Shown one piece after another: positions 9,901-17,441 of a DNA stretch of 64,000 bases. Position numbers and translations under genes: made by a program. How positions within the stretch are numbered: the first letter of the stretch is position 1; each line of letters opens with the position of its first letter. Source of the DNA: Paenibacillus marchantiae (GTDB taxonomy: Bacteria > Bacillota > Bacilli > Paenibacillales > Paenibacillaceae); the NCBI RefSeq assembly GCF_028771845.1, contig NZ_CP118270.1, positions 1,736,001-1,800,000 of the forward strand. The letters are read 5' to 3'. The notes under the pieces were generated by a model. It was given only the letters and a program-made list of their open reading frames with translations, was not told where the DNA came from and did no database searches.

Positions 9901-10168
9901 CAGTCATGTCGTTCACTACGATCGCTGGTGGAATCCTGCGGTGGAGAATCAGGCGACAGACCGGGTATTCCGGATTGGACAGAATCGAAACGTACAGGTG
10001 CATAAGCTGATCTGTCAGGGTACCCTGGAGGAACGGATTGATGAGCTGATTGAGAGTAAAAAGGCACTTTCTGAGCAAGTGGTCGGTTCTGGTGAGAACT
10101 GGTTGACCGAGATGTCGGATGATGAACTGCGCGGTCTGATCTCACTTCAGGGCGAGACATGGCTGTAA
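6965..10168 (+). CDS. SNF2-family DEAD/H-box helicase/ATPase
   Basis: This is a large (1067 aa) Swi2/Snf2-type DNA translocase. The N-terminal half (to about residue 560) is a bacterial SNF2-associated region of unknown role. The motor follows: motif I DDMGLGKTIQVI near residue 590, a variable acidic insert (about 600-640), motif II LDEAQYIKN near 716, motif III MTGTPVENRLSELWS, then the helicase C-lobe with motif V-like LRAGGVGLNLT and motif VI ATDRVFRIGQ near 1000. Such proteins move on duplex DNA to remodel protein-DNA complexes. GGGAG precedes the ATG at 6965. The next gene encodes a SWIM zinc-finger protein only 52 bases downstream of the stop, a common partner of bacterial SNF2 genes. 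Confidence 0.93.
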   Translation: MMQSLYGVWLGDVFFCFSGETSEPRVDAWSHVVRKLNFGDGGRLFQPAALRLAELRWPNPMRNAAEAKGTKRRQLLGRTLEGLAISPKDTFKLLLHWDDSILNAAGIEAGEEIRYWVKAVQFTQELLLRGEFAPSAEFAAKTGARRRTGQETLTGVWRPRLLQEADVERFRELAESMPPIGLSAPGAYASSEPESREEAGAAVLFSFMSGMIHAVVTGEMESMDSELSRYRTPFRRGSSPVAELWWNSLISMFRPVTVQGPTEEMAELIGTLQEAGGTAKPVVGSEETAPTEGELKLVLRLEPPLGDHESLWGITFWADSVQESGLRLPARTIWAHPERDLDRGKVRYISAAEQLLMALGHASELAPELEPALLHARPEGMKLEQQAFFEFLTYAVPRLQKAGVTVLMPSRWSRAGKRRAGLRLQMLNRGIERPVGAPSALGMEQLVAFKAEPMLDGKPVTAEELAALAEATVPYVMFRGEWIEVDTKEIRQVLRYMKKEEEQYMPLSEWLHLAAEEGEDTAWKGLSVFGAESEGLLSFLLDGQVLRSIEPRQVPAELHGELRPYQERGYQWLSAMRELGFGVCLADDMGLGKTIQVITCLLDLKHEEQQAAAEEAREHEAFMGMEEESANVEQPHVHDAHLPALIVCPTSLLGNWQRELKRFAPNLSLYIHHGGQRLHGNAFQAEAQSHDIVLTTYHLAGRDGPDLASLHWSTVVLDEAQYIKNYRTKQAQSVMRLSTPHRIAMTGTPVENRLSELWSIFQFLNPGYLGTASSFRQRYTGLGPSEENAASLRELHRLVSPFMLRRLKSDPDIRKDLPEKLELKSYCSLTPEQTVLYQRVVDDLMGGLDGRNGIARKGIVLSSLTKLKQICDHPVLADSSRKEHGKAEASGKMERLLELVDAIRDNGESALIFTQYVAMGELLVSRLTQRYEEEPYFLHGGVSKSQRDDMVETFQKGEGPSLFVLSLRAGGVGLNLTRASHVVHYDRWWNPAVENQATDRVFRIGQNRNVQVHKLICQGTLEERIDELIESKKALSEQVVGSGENWLTEMSDDELRGLISLQGETWL

Positions 10169-10220
10169 GTTGCTATATAATTAGTACATGCAAAATATAG
10201 TGACAGGAAGGGGGATTGTT

Positions 10221-11036
10221 GTGAGCGAAAAATGGAATGTGGAGCTGCATATGTCCCCCGGTGGATGGACAGCAGAAGTAAGTGCGGCGTCTGATGCAAG
10301 CAAAGAGGTATTAGCAGCCGCAGGCAAGACTGAATCAGCCGAAGGCTTGTTCACAGTAACAGGCACGCTGCAGCAGTTCAGTGAAGCTGAACGCGAGGCT
10401 GTGCTGGCACAGCTGCGCAAGCGTCCACTGGCGCTGTACGCGCTGCTGCGCGGCGGCCCTGCCCCGGCGGAGCTCGCTGGGCTGCTGCCCGCTACGCCAA
10501 GCGAGGCTGAGCTGGGCACAGCTGCTGGCGGCTCGCTTAGCGCGGGCGGCGCAGCGACGTGCACTTGCGGCCGCACGGGCTGCGCGCATGCCTCGGCCGC
10601 TGAGCGCGCCGTTGCCGCGCGCTTCGCGGCTGAGCCGCTGCTGCAGCTGGCGCACGCCGGCCTGCCGCGCGAAGCGCTGCTCGCCGGCGTGCTGGGATCA
10701 TGGGCGGAGGAACTCGCCCATGATCCCAGCGGCCCCGGCCGCGCAGCCGAAACGGCCGGCCGCCCGCAGGCGCGGGGCGGCGAAGGCGGCGCAGCCGTCG
10801 GCGAGTGGATCGCCGAGGCAGCCGCGGACGGCGCCATGCACCAGCCGGGGCCTGGTTTCGGCGCCGTGAAGGTGCGGCTGGCGCAGCCGGGGAAACCCCC
10901 GGCAACGCCGGAACTGGCGGCGCTGCTGCCAGGCGTGCCTGCCACCGCAGGGCTGGCATTGATCCGCGAGCGCGTAGCTGCGCGGATGTGGGAGGCTGTC
11001 CAAAAGAAGAAGAAGGACAGCCCGGCAACCAAATGA
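10221..11036 (+). CDS. SWIM zinc-finger protein, partner of the SNF2 helicase
   Basis: This 271-aa protein contains ATCTCGRTGCAHASAAE, which fits the SWIM zinc-finger pattern CxC...CxH; such fingers are thought to bind DNA or protein. The start is the GTG at 10221, with GGAAGGGGG six bases upstream; an ATG at 10188 lacks a ribosome site. The remainder is very rich in Ala, Arg, Gly and Pro, and the DNA from about 10430 to 11000 is clearly more GC-rich than its neighbours. A perfect 16-bp inverted repeat lies inside the reading frame (10691-10730). The Ala-rich parts look poorly constrained. Function is inferred from motif and operon position only. Confidence 0.78.
   Translation: MSEKWNVELHMSPGGWTAEVSAASDASKEVLAAAGKTESAEGLFTVTGTLQQFSEAEREAVLAQLRKRPLALYALLRGGPAPAELAGLLPATPSEAELGTAAGGSLSAGGAATCTCGRTGCAHASAAERAVAARFAAEPLLQLAHAGLPREALLAGVLGSWAEELAHDPSGPGRAAETAGRPQARGGEGGAAVGEWIAEAAADGAMHQPGPGFGAVKVRLAQPGKPPATPELAALLPGVPATAGLALIRERVAARMWEAVQKKKKDSPATK
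10691..10730. repeat. Perfect 16-bp inverted repeat inside the SWIM gene
   Basis: GCTGGGATCATGGGCG (10691-10706) and its exact reverse complement (10715-10730) surround the 8-base loop GAGGAACT. A hairpin this strong is unusual in coding DNA; it encodes VLGSWAEELAHDPS. Confidence 0.95.
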
Positions 11037-11048
11037 TGCACCATTCGG

Positions 11049-11083
11049 AGCGGGGGAGATCTTAGATCATCCCCCGCTTGTTT
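11049..11083 (+). terminator. Terminator after the SNF2-SWIM pair
   Basis: AGCGGGGGA pairs with TCCCCCGCT, with GATC/GATC inside the loop. The following T-tract is short (TTGTTTG). Confidence 0.75.
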
Positions 11084-11101
11084 GTGATGTGCATCGGAAT
11101 A

Positions 11102-11246
11102 ATCCATTTTATCCAAAATGGATATATACATTTCTAATTCGCTTCTATGGCGTTGAACCTTGGGATAGGGCTCTAAAAGTCCAAAAAACGACCGTACAAG
11201 CTGTACACCCGGCATATCTTTAGGATGACCTCCTCTCAAGGAGGTC
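11102..11246. other. Two short perfect inverted repeats in the 320-bp gap before the carboxypeptidase gene
   Basis: The first, ATCCATTTT / AAAATGGAT with a 4-base loop, is at 11102-11123. The second, GACCTCCT / AGGAGGTC with loop CTCA, is at 11227-11246. The second buries an AGGAGG sequence that lies nine bases before an in-frame GTG (11254), so it could be a ribosome-site-masking hairpin for an alternative start of the next gene. Apart from these and the terminator I see nothing else in the gap. Confidence 0.5.
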
Positions 11247-11355
11247 TTTACCGGTGGAGCTTCGCTGCAATTTAAGGTATACTGTCGCAGGGGAAGACAA
11301 GCCCACATGCACGAATACTGCAATCATTATTACAATATGCGATAGGAGTTTTTAC

Positions 11356-12318
11356 ATGAAATTACGTACAGGACGACAGCGCCAAGTTGCGGTTATGCTG
11401 TCCTCACTTATGATATGCGGAGCTTTGTTATCCGCTTGCCAGGACGGTTCGGGCTCAGAGGAGAACCAGAATCTGAACGCAGCAGGAAGCGCACAGCAAG
11501 AGTCGGACGGTACCACGGTTCATTTGACTGAGGATACTGGCAAGGATGGCAGCAACACAGACAGCTCATCTTCGGACAATAACAATGATGATACGGATAG
11601 TGGTTCCGGCGATGCTTCAACTGGGGGAGAGGGTTCTTCTGACGCAGGCAATGGAGCCACATCAGAGGATCCCCTAATGGAGAAACGCAGCATTAGCGCG
11701 CTGCAAACGACGATTGATGCACAAGCGGTAGTGACCAATTCAGAAGCGATGACAGTGATCGTTAACAAACAGCGCAGCTTGCCAGAAGGATATGAGCCGG
11801 ATGATCTGGTTGAGCCTAACGTACCGTTTTCCTTCGACGGGCCGCATGAAAAGCGCCATATGCGCAAGGAAGCTGCTGAGGCGTTGGAGAAGCTGTTCGC
11901 CGGTGCCAAAGCGGACGACATTGAGCTTCGTGCGGTATCTGGATATCGTTCTTATCAGCGTCAGGTTTCGATCTATAACAACAATGTCAAAACCAAAGGC
12001 AAAGAATACACGGATCGTGTAAGCTCTGTGCCAGGCCACAGCGAACATCAGACCGGACTAGCGATTGACGTTTCCAGTCCAAGTGTAGGCAATGCCATAG
12101 AAGAGGTGTTTGGCACATCGAAAGAAGGCCAGTGGTTGGCTGAGCATGCAGCAGAATATGGGTTCATCATCCGTTATCCAAAAGGTGAGGAAGGGATAAC
12201 CGGCTATGTGTACGAGCCATGGCATATTCGCTATGTCGGCACTGATCTGGCTCCTGATGTTGTGAAAAGTGGACTGACACTTGAAGAATACTTTGATGAG
12301 GCTAATATCAAGCTGTAA
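11356..12318 (+). CDS. VanY-type D-alanyl-D-alanine carboxypeptidase lipoprotein
   Basis: This predicted surface lipoprotein (320 aa) trims the terminal D-Ala of peptidoglycan stem peptides. A signal peptide ends at the lipobox LLSAC. Residues about 25-105 are a Ser/Asp/Gly/Asn-rich spacer that probably crosses the wall. The catalytic M15B domain follows: SGYRSYQRQ, the zinc-binding PGHSEHQTGLAIDVS, and the C-terminal EPWHIRYVG with the last zinc histidine. The ATG at 11356 has AGGAG at the right distance and directly precedes the signal peptide; a longer in-frame GTG start at 11254 would spoil the lipoprotein signal, so I reject it. A terminator follows. Confidence 0.9.
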   Translation: MKLRTGRQRQVAVMLSSLMICGALLSACQDGSGSEENQNLNAAGSAQQESDGTTVHLTEDTGKDGSNTDSSSSDNNNDDTDSGSGDASTGGEGSSDAGNGATSEDPLMEKRSISALQTTIDAQAVVTNSEAMTVIVNKQRSLPEGYEPDDLVEPNVPFSFDGPHEKRHMRKEAAEALEKLFAGAKADDIELRAVSGYRSYQRQVSIYNNNVKTKGKEYTDRVSSVPGHSEHQTGLAIDVSSPSVGNAIEEVFGTSKEGQWLAEHAAEYGFIIRYPKGEEGITGYVYEPWHIRYVGTDLAPDVVKSGLTLEEYFDEANIKL

Positions 12319-12366
12319 GCCTGGTGCTTCATCTTTTGATTGAAGACTAGGGTCTCAATTTCTTAG

Positions 12367-12425
12367 AGCCCCTGAATGATTCACCCTTGTCCAAGGCACG
12401 GGAGATCACTTCAGGGGCTTTTTGG
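12367..12425 (+). terminator. Terminator after the carboxypeptidase gene
   Basis: AGCCCCTGAA (12367-12376) pairs with TTCAGGGGCT (12410-12419), followed by TTTTT. A small hairpin CCTTG/CAAGG sits in the long loop. Confidence 0.8.
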
Positions 12426-12540
12426 TTTAAGCTAAATTCAGTTATATCCTATTCTATTTGCTTGTTCAGCAGGTCGGCAGGTTGATATAATTCATGTTTA
12501 ATCAGGAGTCCAAATCACATGTAAAGCGAGGGAAAGCAGA

Positions 12541-12963
12541 ATGAACAGACAGCAAGTGTTTACCGGTTCTCCATGGGAGCCGCTTGTAGGATATTGCCGT
12601 GCCATTCGTGTTGGCAACCGAATTGAGGTTGCGGGTACTACAGCCATGCAGGACGGTGTTGTGGTTGGAGCAGGTGATCCATATGCACAGACGAGATTTA
12701 TTTTGCAGACCATCGAAAATGCACTGAAAGAATTGGGAGCAGACATGTCTCATGTCGTGAGAACCCGCATGTTTGTTACCGACATTTCCCGTTGGGAAGA
12801 AGTGGGCAAGGCTCATGGTGAATTTTTTGGTCAGATCCAGCCTGTCGCCACGATGGTAGAGGTTAGTGCACTCATTGACCCTTTGCTGATGGTGGAGATT
12901 GAGGCAGAAGCGATTGTTGAAGCAGAAGCTGAAGTTGATGCCGAAATAACAATAACGGAATAG
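12541..12963 (+). CDS. RidA family (YjgF/YER057c/UK114) protein with an acidic tail
   Basis: RidA proteins are small trimeric enzymes that hydrolyse reactive enamines/imines from PLP enzymes; several clades do other chemistry. The 140-aa protein has VGNRIEVAGTTAM, TRFILQTIENALKELGAD and a family-like end VATMVEVSALIDPLLMVEIEA. The conserved arginine of active RidA (in TRMF here R in VRTRMFVTDI) is present. Odd feature: after EIEAEAIVE the chain continues for about 15 residues as a Glu/Ala/Asp repeat absent from typical RidA. The start has GAGGGAAAG upstream. Confidence 0.88.
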   Translation: MNRQQVFTGSPWEPLVGYCRAIRVGNRIEVAGTTAMQDGVVVGAGDPYAQTRFILQTIENALKELGADMSHVVRTRMFVTDISRWEEVGKAHGEFFGQIQPVATMVEVSALIDPLLMVEIEAEAIVEAEAEVDAEITITE

Positions 12964-13008
12964 AGCTATTACGTACATACATATATATATATATAAATGC
13001 AGGATCGA

Positions 13009-13063
13009 GAAATAACCTTACCCCAACCTCCATGAAGGAGGAATCGTGGGATAAGGTTATTTC
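13009..13063. terminator. Bidirectional terminator between convergent ridA-like and stalk-domain genes
   Basis: GAAATAACCTTA pairs perfectly with TAAGGTTATTTC (12 bp), with ACCTCC/GGAGG pairs further in. A run of AT dinucleotides lies just before it (12980-12996). Confidence 0.8.
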
Positions 13064-13135
13064 TGCATTAATATAGTGTGGTCTAGATCTGCTGTGCTCT
13101 ACGCATAAAGAAGGCTAGCCTTCTTTTCTGGCAGC

Positions 13136-14221
13136 TTATTTCGCTTCTGGTTGATCGGCTGGTGTTTCGATTACTACTTTCCAAGCCGTTCCGATTGGAG
13201 GCAGGCTGCGAGTCAGGACGGGGCTATAGAAACCAATCACTTTGGCCCCTTTGGTCAGTTCCTCTGGTTTGATCGTTTCCCCTTGATGATTCACCAGTTT
13301 TGTATCTTTGCTAATGTTAAGGATAACATGGTCAGGTGCTGTCTCTGTCAGACGGGAGCCGGAGATCTCGATCTGAGTACCATTATCTTCTGTTGTTTTT
13401 ACATTTTCAATCGTGCCTGCTGTACCCAGAACTTCTTTTGGTTGTGCTTCGGATTCCGAAGCAGCAGTATCCAGTACAGTGACTTTGTAAGTAGGTGTTT
13501 GAGGCGGTAAACTGAGGGTTGCAATCTCAGAATGCTCAGCTTCAACGTTCATGCCAATGGTCAGATCAGTAAGCTTGATATCTTTGCCATCTGCGGATTT
13601 GAACACGGTATCTTCACCAACATTAAGGACGATACCATCTGTACCTGCACCGCCGATATGGATGGATTGATATTTGCCTTCACTGTTAATTCCCGTAATG
13701 ACCCCACGCTCAGTAACAGTTTTCACTTCCTCTTCACTGGAGATGGTTACTTGGTTACCTTTTGTATTCACTTGTGCGTGCAGTACTTTATCTGCAAAAG
13801 AAGCGGGTACAAACAATGTACCATTTGTGATTTCAGGTGCTGTTCCCAGCTTAAGCAGCATTTTATTAACTGAATACTGGTCTTTGCCTGTTGTGACGAG
13901 TGTCCAGAGGGTACCTTTTGTCAGCTCAGCAGATTTGTTTTCTTTGTTCCATTTCAGTTCAATGCCAAGTGCTTCTGTGAGATCACGCAGCGCGATCATG
14001 GGTTCTTGACCATCTTTGTTCCAATAGCCGTCAGCCATCGGTGCCCCGTTCACAGATACTTTTACAGCTTCAGTTCCTTTGCTGTCGGCTGATACGGAAG
14101 TTGAATTGATGGGCTGAGTGCTGTCCAGGTTTGCAGCGTATGCGGCTCCCCCGCCCAGGGCCAAGGACAGGACCATCAGGGCACTAACTTTTTTCATGTT
14201 GTTGTTCATCGTTGATTTCAT
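13136..14221 (-). CDS. Exported copper-amine-oxidase-N-terminal (stalk) domain protein
   Basis: A 361-aa secreted protein. The N-terminus MKKVSALMVLSLALGGGAAYA is a signal peptide. Residues about 50-165 form a stalk domain (copper amine oxidase N-terminal type): VSVNGAPMADGYWNKDGQEP, IALRDLTEALGIELKWNKEN and NGTLFVPASFADKVL. The remainder contains two repeated beta-rich units beginning with GVITGINSEGKYQS and GTAGTIENVKTTED, each with NVGEDTVF- or NISKDTKL-like strands. No catalytic motif is visible. Such proteins are abundant on the surface of Paenibacillus. Several ATGs are possible at the start (14221, 14209, 14197); the one at 14221 is very close to its AGAAGGG, so 14209 may be the real start. 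Confidence 0.8.
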   Translation of the reverse strand: MKSTMNNNMKKVSALMVLSLALGGGAAYAANLDSTQPINSTSVSADSKGTEAVKVSVNGAPMADGYWNKDGQEPMIALRDLTEALGIELKWNKENKSAELTKGTLWTLVTTGKDQYSVNKMLLKLGTAPEITNGTLFVPASFADKVLHAQVNTKGNQVTISSEEEVKTVTERGVITGINSEGKYQSIHIGGAGTDGIVLNVGEDTVFKSADGKDIKLTDLTIGMNVEAEHSEIATLSLPPQTPTYKVTVLDTAASESEAQPKEVLGTAGTIENVKTTEDNGTQIEISGSRLTETAPDHVILNISKDTKLVNHQGETIKPEELTKGAKVIGFYSPVLTRSLPPIGTAWKVVIETPADQPEAK

Positions 14222-14491
14222 CCCTTCTCATCTTGGTTATGACGCGGTAAACTCCTATTAAGGCCACGTTCCAACCTTATAGACGGGACAACTTCGTCCA
14301 GTGTTGCACTTTGAGGTAATTAATGTGAGCAGCATGTTAGTCTATTATTTGAAAAACAGACCAATAGCCGGTTATAAGAAGCGGGATGCGGTTAAGGATC
14401 AATAAGTGGAAGACGTGTGATTCAGATTTTGAATTAACCTAGGATTACATGGGGTTGTGGAGCATCCAAATATGAGGAGAGGGGCAATCAT

Positions 14492-14968
14492 ATGAGTGAT
14501 ATGTTGGTTGCGCTTTACCATTTGCCAGAGCAAGAGAGTGGACTGAAGAAGTTGGAGGAGTCCTCCATTGTCATCCGAAGAGCCATCGCACCAGAGAAGC
14601 AAGTTGTGCTGGATTGGGTGAGATCCCATTTTAGCCAGCCTTGGGTGGATGAATGTGATGTAGCTTTTGCACGTCAACCCGTGACTTGTTATATTGCGCT
14701 TGAGCATGGGAAAATGATCGGCTTCGCTTGTTATGAAGCAACGTGTCGTAATTTCTTTGGTCCAACAGGTGTTGGTCAGGAGGCACGGGGCAAAGGTGTC
14801 GGTACAGCGCTGCTGTTGGCCTGTATGCACGCCATGAAGACAGATGGTTACGCTTACGCGATTATTGGATCGGCGGGACCCGTGGATTTCTATGCTCAGA
14901 CCTTGGGGGCCGTGAAGATCGAAAATTCAACACCAGGGATTTACAAAGGCATGCTCCGGGCAGACTAG
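14492..14968 (+). CDS. GNAT-family N-acetyltransferase
   Basis: A 158-aa cytoplasmic acyl-CoA-dependent transferase. The acetyl-CoA site is visible as GVGQEARGKGVGTALLLACMHAM (the RGKGVGTALL motif), followed by the beta5 strand YAYAIIGSAGPVDFYAQTLGA. The acceptor is unknown. It lies 38 bases before a Gfo/Idh oxidoreductase on the same strand, so the pair are probably co-transcribed and might act on a common sugar-derived compound, which is inference. GAGGAGAGGGG precedes the ATG. Confidence 0.88.
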   Translation: MSDMLVALYHLPEQESGLKKLEESSIVIRRAIAPEKQVVLDWVRSHFSQPWVDECDVAFARQPVTCYIALEHGKMIGFACYEATCRNFFGPTGVGQEARGKGVGTALLLACMHAMKTDGYAYAIIGSAGPVDFYAQTLGAVKIENSTPGIYKGMLRAD

Positions 14969-15006
14969 ACGATATTCATGTTCTGGAAAAGGAAGGGAGG
15001 AAGAAG

Positions 15007-16077
15007 ATGAGTACTAGCAAAATGCTGCATATCGGCATGATCGGCACAGGCTCCATCTCTGATCTTCATATGAGGTGTTATGCCAAGAACGAGAATGCCG
15101 TCATTTACGCCATCTGTGACCTGAACGAACAGCGTGCAGCCGCGGCTGCTGAGAAATATGATGCACAATCCATGTACACTGATTATCGCGAGATGCTGAA
15201 GGATCCGCATGTGGATGCCGTTAGTATCTGTACGTGGAATAATACGCATGCCGAATTTGCCATCGCTGCCCTGGAGGCAGGTAAACATGTGCTGCTTGAA
15301 AAACCGGTAGCCACCAATGTGGAAGATGCGCTGCGGATCGAAGAGGCTGTGAAGAAAAGCGGATGTACTTTTGTCGTGGGATTTGTGCGTCGTTATGATA
15401 ACAATATGCAGATGATGCGTAGTTTCATTGATGCGGGTGAGTTTGGTGAGTTGTACTATGCCAAGGCTTCTATCCTGCGTCGCTTGGGAAATCCCGGAGG
15501 ATGGTTTGCGGACATAAACCGTTCCGGCGGTGGGCCGCTGATTGATCTTGGCGTACATATTATCGACCAATGCTGGTATCTGATGGGCAAACCGAAACCT
15601 GTTTCGGTGAGTGGCAATACGTATCGAAAACTGGGCAATCGTGCCCATATCGAGCATCTTTCTTTTTACAAAGCCGCAGATTACAGTTCCGCTGTCAACA
15701 ATGTGGAGGATATGGCGAATGCGCTGATTCGCTTCGAGAATGGGGCTTCTTTGGCGGTAGATGTGAGCTTTACCCTGCATGCACGTGGGGAAGAATCTTC
15801 AGTCCGATTGTACGGTGAGCGTGGTGGAATTGAGCTGGAGCCGGAGACGCTAATCGTCACCGAGAAACACAATACGATCCTGAACATTGAACCTCAGACA
15901 GACTATAAAGGTCTCGATATTCACGGTGCCTTCCAGAATCAGATTGATCACTTTGTGGATTGTTGTCTGAATGGTACCGAGCCCATTAGTCCCATTGCGG
16001 ATGGTGTGGCTTCGACTCGGATGCTGAGCGGAATTTATGAGTCAGCCGAAAAAGGTCAAGAGATTCGTCTGGACTGA
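15007..16077 (+). CDS. Gfo/Idh/MocA family NAD(P)-dependent oxidoreductase
   Basis: A 356-aa dehydrogenase of the sugar/inositol class. The Rossmann fold starts MLHIGMIGTGSISDLHMR, the catalytic lysine region is VLLEKPVATNVEDA, and the C-terminal domain has GGPLIDLGVHIIDQCWYLMG. The pattern is typical of enzymes acting on inositols, 1,5-anhydrosugars or scyllo-inosose; the substrate is not known. GGAAGGGAGG precedes the ATG. A terminator separates it from the convergent gene. Confidence 0.9.
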   Translation: MSTSKMLHIGMIGTGSISDLHMRCYAKNENAVIYAICDLNEQRAAAAAEKYDAQSMYTDYREMLKDPHVDAVSICTWNNTHAEFAIAALEAGKHVLLEKPVATNVEDALRIEEAVKKSGCTFVVGFVRRYDNNMQMMRSFIDAGEFGELYYAKASILRRLGNPGGWFADINRSGGGPLIDLGVHIIDQCWYLMGKPKPVSVSGNTYRKLGNRAHIEHLSFYKAADYSSAVNNVEDMANALIRFENGASLAVDVSFTLHARGEESSVRLYGERGGIELEPETLIVTEKHNTILNIEPQTDYKGLDIHGAFQNQIDHFVDCCLNGTEPISPIADGVASTRMLSGIYESAEKGQEIRLD

Positions 16078-16104
16078 TATAGAGATTGAATCTAACGTAA
16101 TATT

Positions 16105-16151
16105 AAAGGGTGTTGTATCTCTATCTTATCAATGGAGAGACAACACCCTTT
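16105..16151. terminator. Bidirectional terminator between two convergent oxidoreductase genes
   Basis: AAAGGGTGTTG (16105-16115) pairs with CAACACCCTTT (16141-16151); TCTCT/AGAGA extends the stem inwards. Confidence 0.8.
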
Positions 16152-16196
16152 GGTTGATTCATTGATCGATCATAATCAGACAAAACGGATGTATGT

Positions 16197-17237
16197 TTAA
16201 TTTTCAAACCCTTCCAACACGATTTTGCCAATCGCAGTGCCTGATTTGCTCTTTCGGTAGGCTTCCAGCAAGTTAGCTGCATTAATTGGTTCAATCCGCT
16301 CTGCCATCGTTGTATGAATCTTGCCCGCATCCACCAGATCTGCAATTTCATTAAGTAGAAGATGTTGTTCAATCATATCATCTGTCTGGAACATCGGACG
16401 GGTGAACATCATTTCCCAAACGAGTGTTACGCTTTTTGAGAATAACTTTTGAAGTTCGGCTGGTATTTCGAAGGGTAGAATGGAGCAAATTTTCCCCTGC
16501 GGTAAAATAACTTCTGCCATCTCATCCATATGCTCATCTATATGATTTAGCACGAAAATATATTGTACACCAGCGAGTCCGAGATCTTTAAGTTGTGGTC
16601 CAAATGGTTGATGATGGTTGATCACGTGGTCTGCACCGTTTGATTTTGCCCAAGAGACCGATGCGGGACGAGAGGCAGTTGCTATAACTTTAAGTCCAGC
16701 GAGCTTGGCTAATTGAGTAGCGATCGATCCGACGCCTCCCGCTGCCCCGATAATAAGCATACTGTTACCCTCATTATCCGATGCATTTCTGGAAATGCCC
16801 AAGCGTTCATAAAAAGCTTCTCCTGCCGTAAGGCTTGTCAGAGGTAAAGCTGCCGCCTGGGCGAAATCCAGATTTTTCGGCTTTCTGCCGACAATTCGTT
16901 CATCTACTAAATGAAACTCACTGTGTCCGCCTGGGCGCATATTGCTCCCCGCATAATACACTTCGTCACCAACGTTGAACAAGTTGCAATCGGAGCCGAT
17001 GTCCACTACTACGCCCGCTACATCACGACCAGGCACGGTCAGGGATAAATCGTCCGGATGTTTGGAAAGATGCGATCTCCAATCCGTCGGATTGACAGAC
17101 ACCGCCTTCACCTCAACGAGTAAATCCTTTCCTGTAGGTTTTGGTTTCTCAACTTCTACCTCCTGAAATGGTGGTATGTCGGTCTCTAGCCCAGGCTCGT
17201 AATATCCGAACGCTTTCATCATGATTGGATTTCCCAT
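16197..17237 (-). CDS. Zinc-type alcohol dehydrogenase-like / quinone oxidoreductase family protein
   Basis: A 346-aa medium-chain reductase. The N-terminal GroES-like domain has KDLLVEVKAVSVNPTDWR and PGRDVAGVVVDIG; the NADPH domain has LIIGAAGGVGSIATQLAKLAG and the discriminating ATASRPAS. The classical zinc ligands of alcohol dehydrogenase are missing, as in zinc-independent quinone oxidoreductases. It probably reduces reactive enones or quinones. GAGGAGG lies about 12 bases before the ATG at 17237; an in-frame ATG pair 15 bases later (MMKAFGYYEP) is an alternative start. Confidence 0.88.
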   Translation of the reverse strand: MGNPIMMKAFGYYEPGLETDIPPFQEVEVEKPKPTGKDLLVEVKAVSVNPTDWRSHLSKHPDDLSLTVPGRDVAGVVVDIGSDCNLFNVGDEVYYAGSNMRPGGHSEFHLVDERIVGRKPKNLDFAQAAALPLTSLTAGEAFYERLGISRNASDNEGNSMLIIGAAGGVGSIATQLAKLAGLKVIATASRPASVSWAKSNGADHVINHHQPFGPQLKDLGLAGVQYIFVLNHIDEHMDEMAEVILPQGKICSILPFEIPAELQKLFSKSVTLVWEMMFTRPMFQTDDMIEQHLLLNEIADLVDAGKIHTTMAERIEPINAANLLEAYRKSKSGTAIGKIVLEGFEN

Positions 17238-17361
17238 CGTTATAGATATCCTCCTCGCATAAATAAGTTGTATATAAAATATATAGTATAATATCTAAAA
17301 TAAACAGTAGTATGATTTTTGGTCTATAGTATCAATAATGATACTATTAGGGCTGAATTGT

Positions 17362-17430
17362 AAAAAAATAAAGACTCCCGTTACTCCTGAAGCAGGTCAT
17401 TGGCCTGAATTCATCGGAGTGGAAGTCTTT
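17362..17430 (-). terminator. Terminator of the unknown 122-aa gene
   Basis: On the minus strand AAAGACT and AGTCTTT pair, with ACTCC/GGAGT further in, followed by a run of seven T residues. Confidence 0.75.
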
Positions 17431-17441
17431 GTGATAAGAGT

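Noticed and set aside
10181..11323. Long minus-strand frame (380 codons) across the SWIM gene
   Set aside because: Its Ala/Pro/Ser-rich product follows the GC-rich shadow of the SWIM gene, has no ribosome site or motif, and covers the terminator.
12980..12996. AT-dinucleotide run as a phase-variable tract
   Set aside because: It is short and lies downstream of the RidA stop codon between convergent genes, with no promoter nearby.
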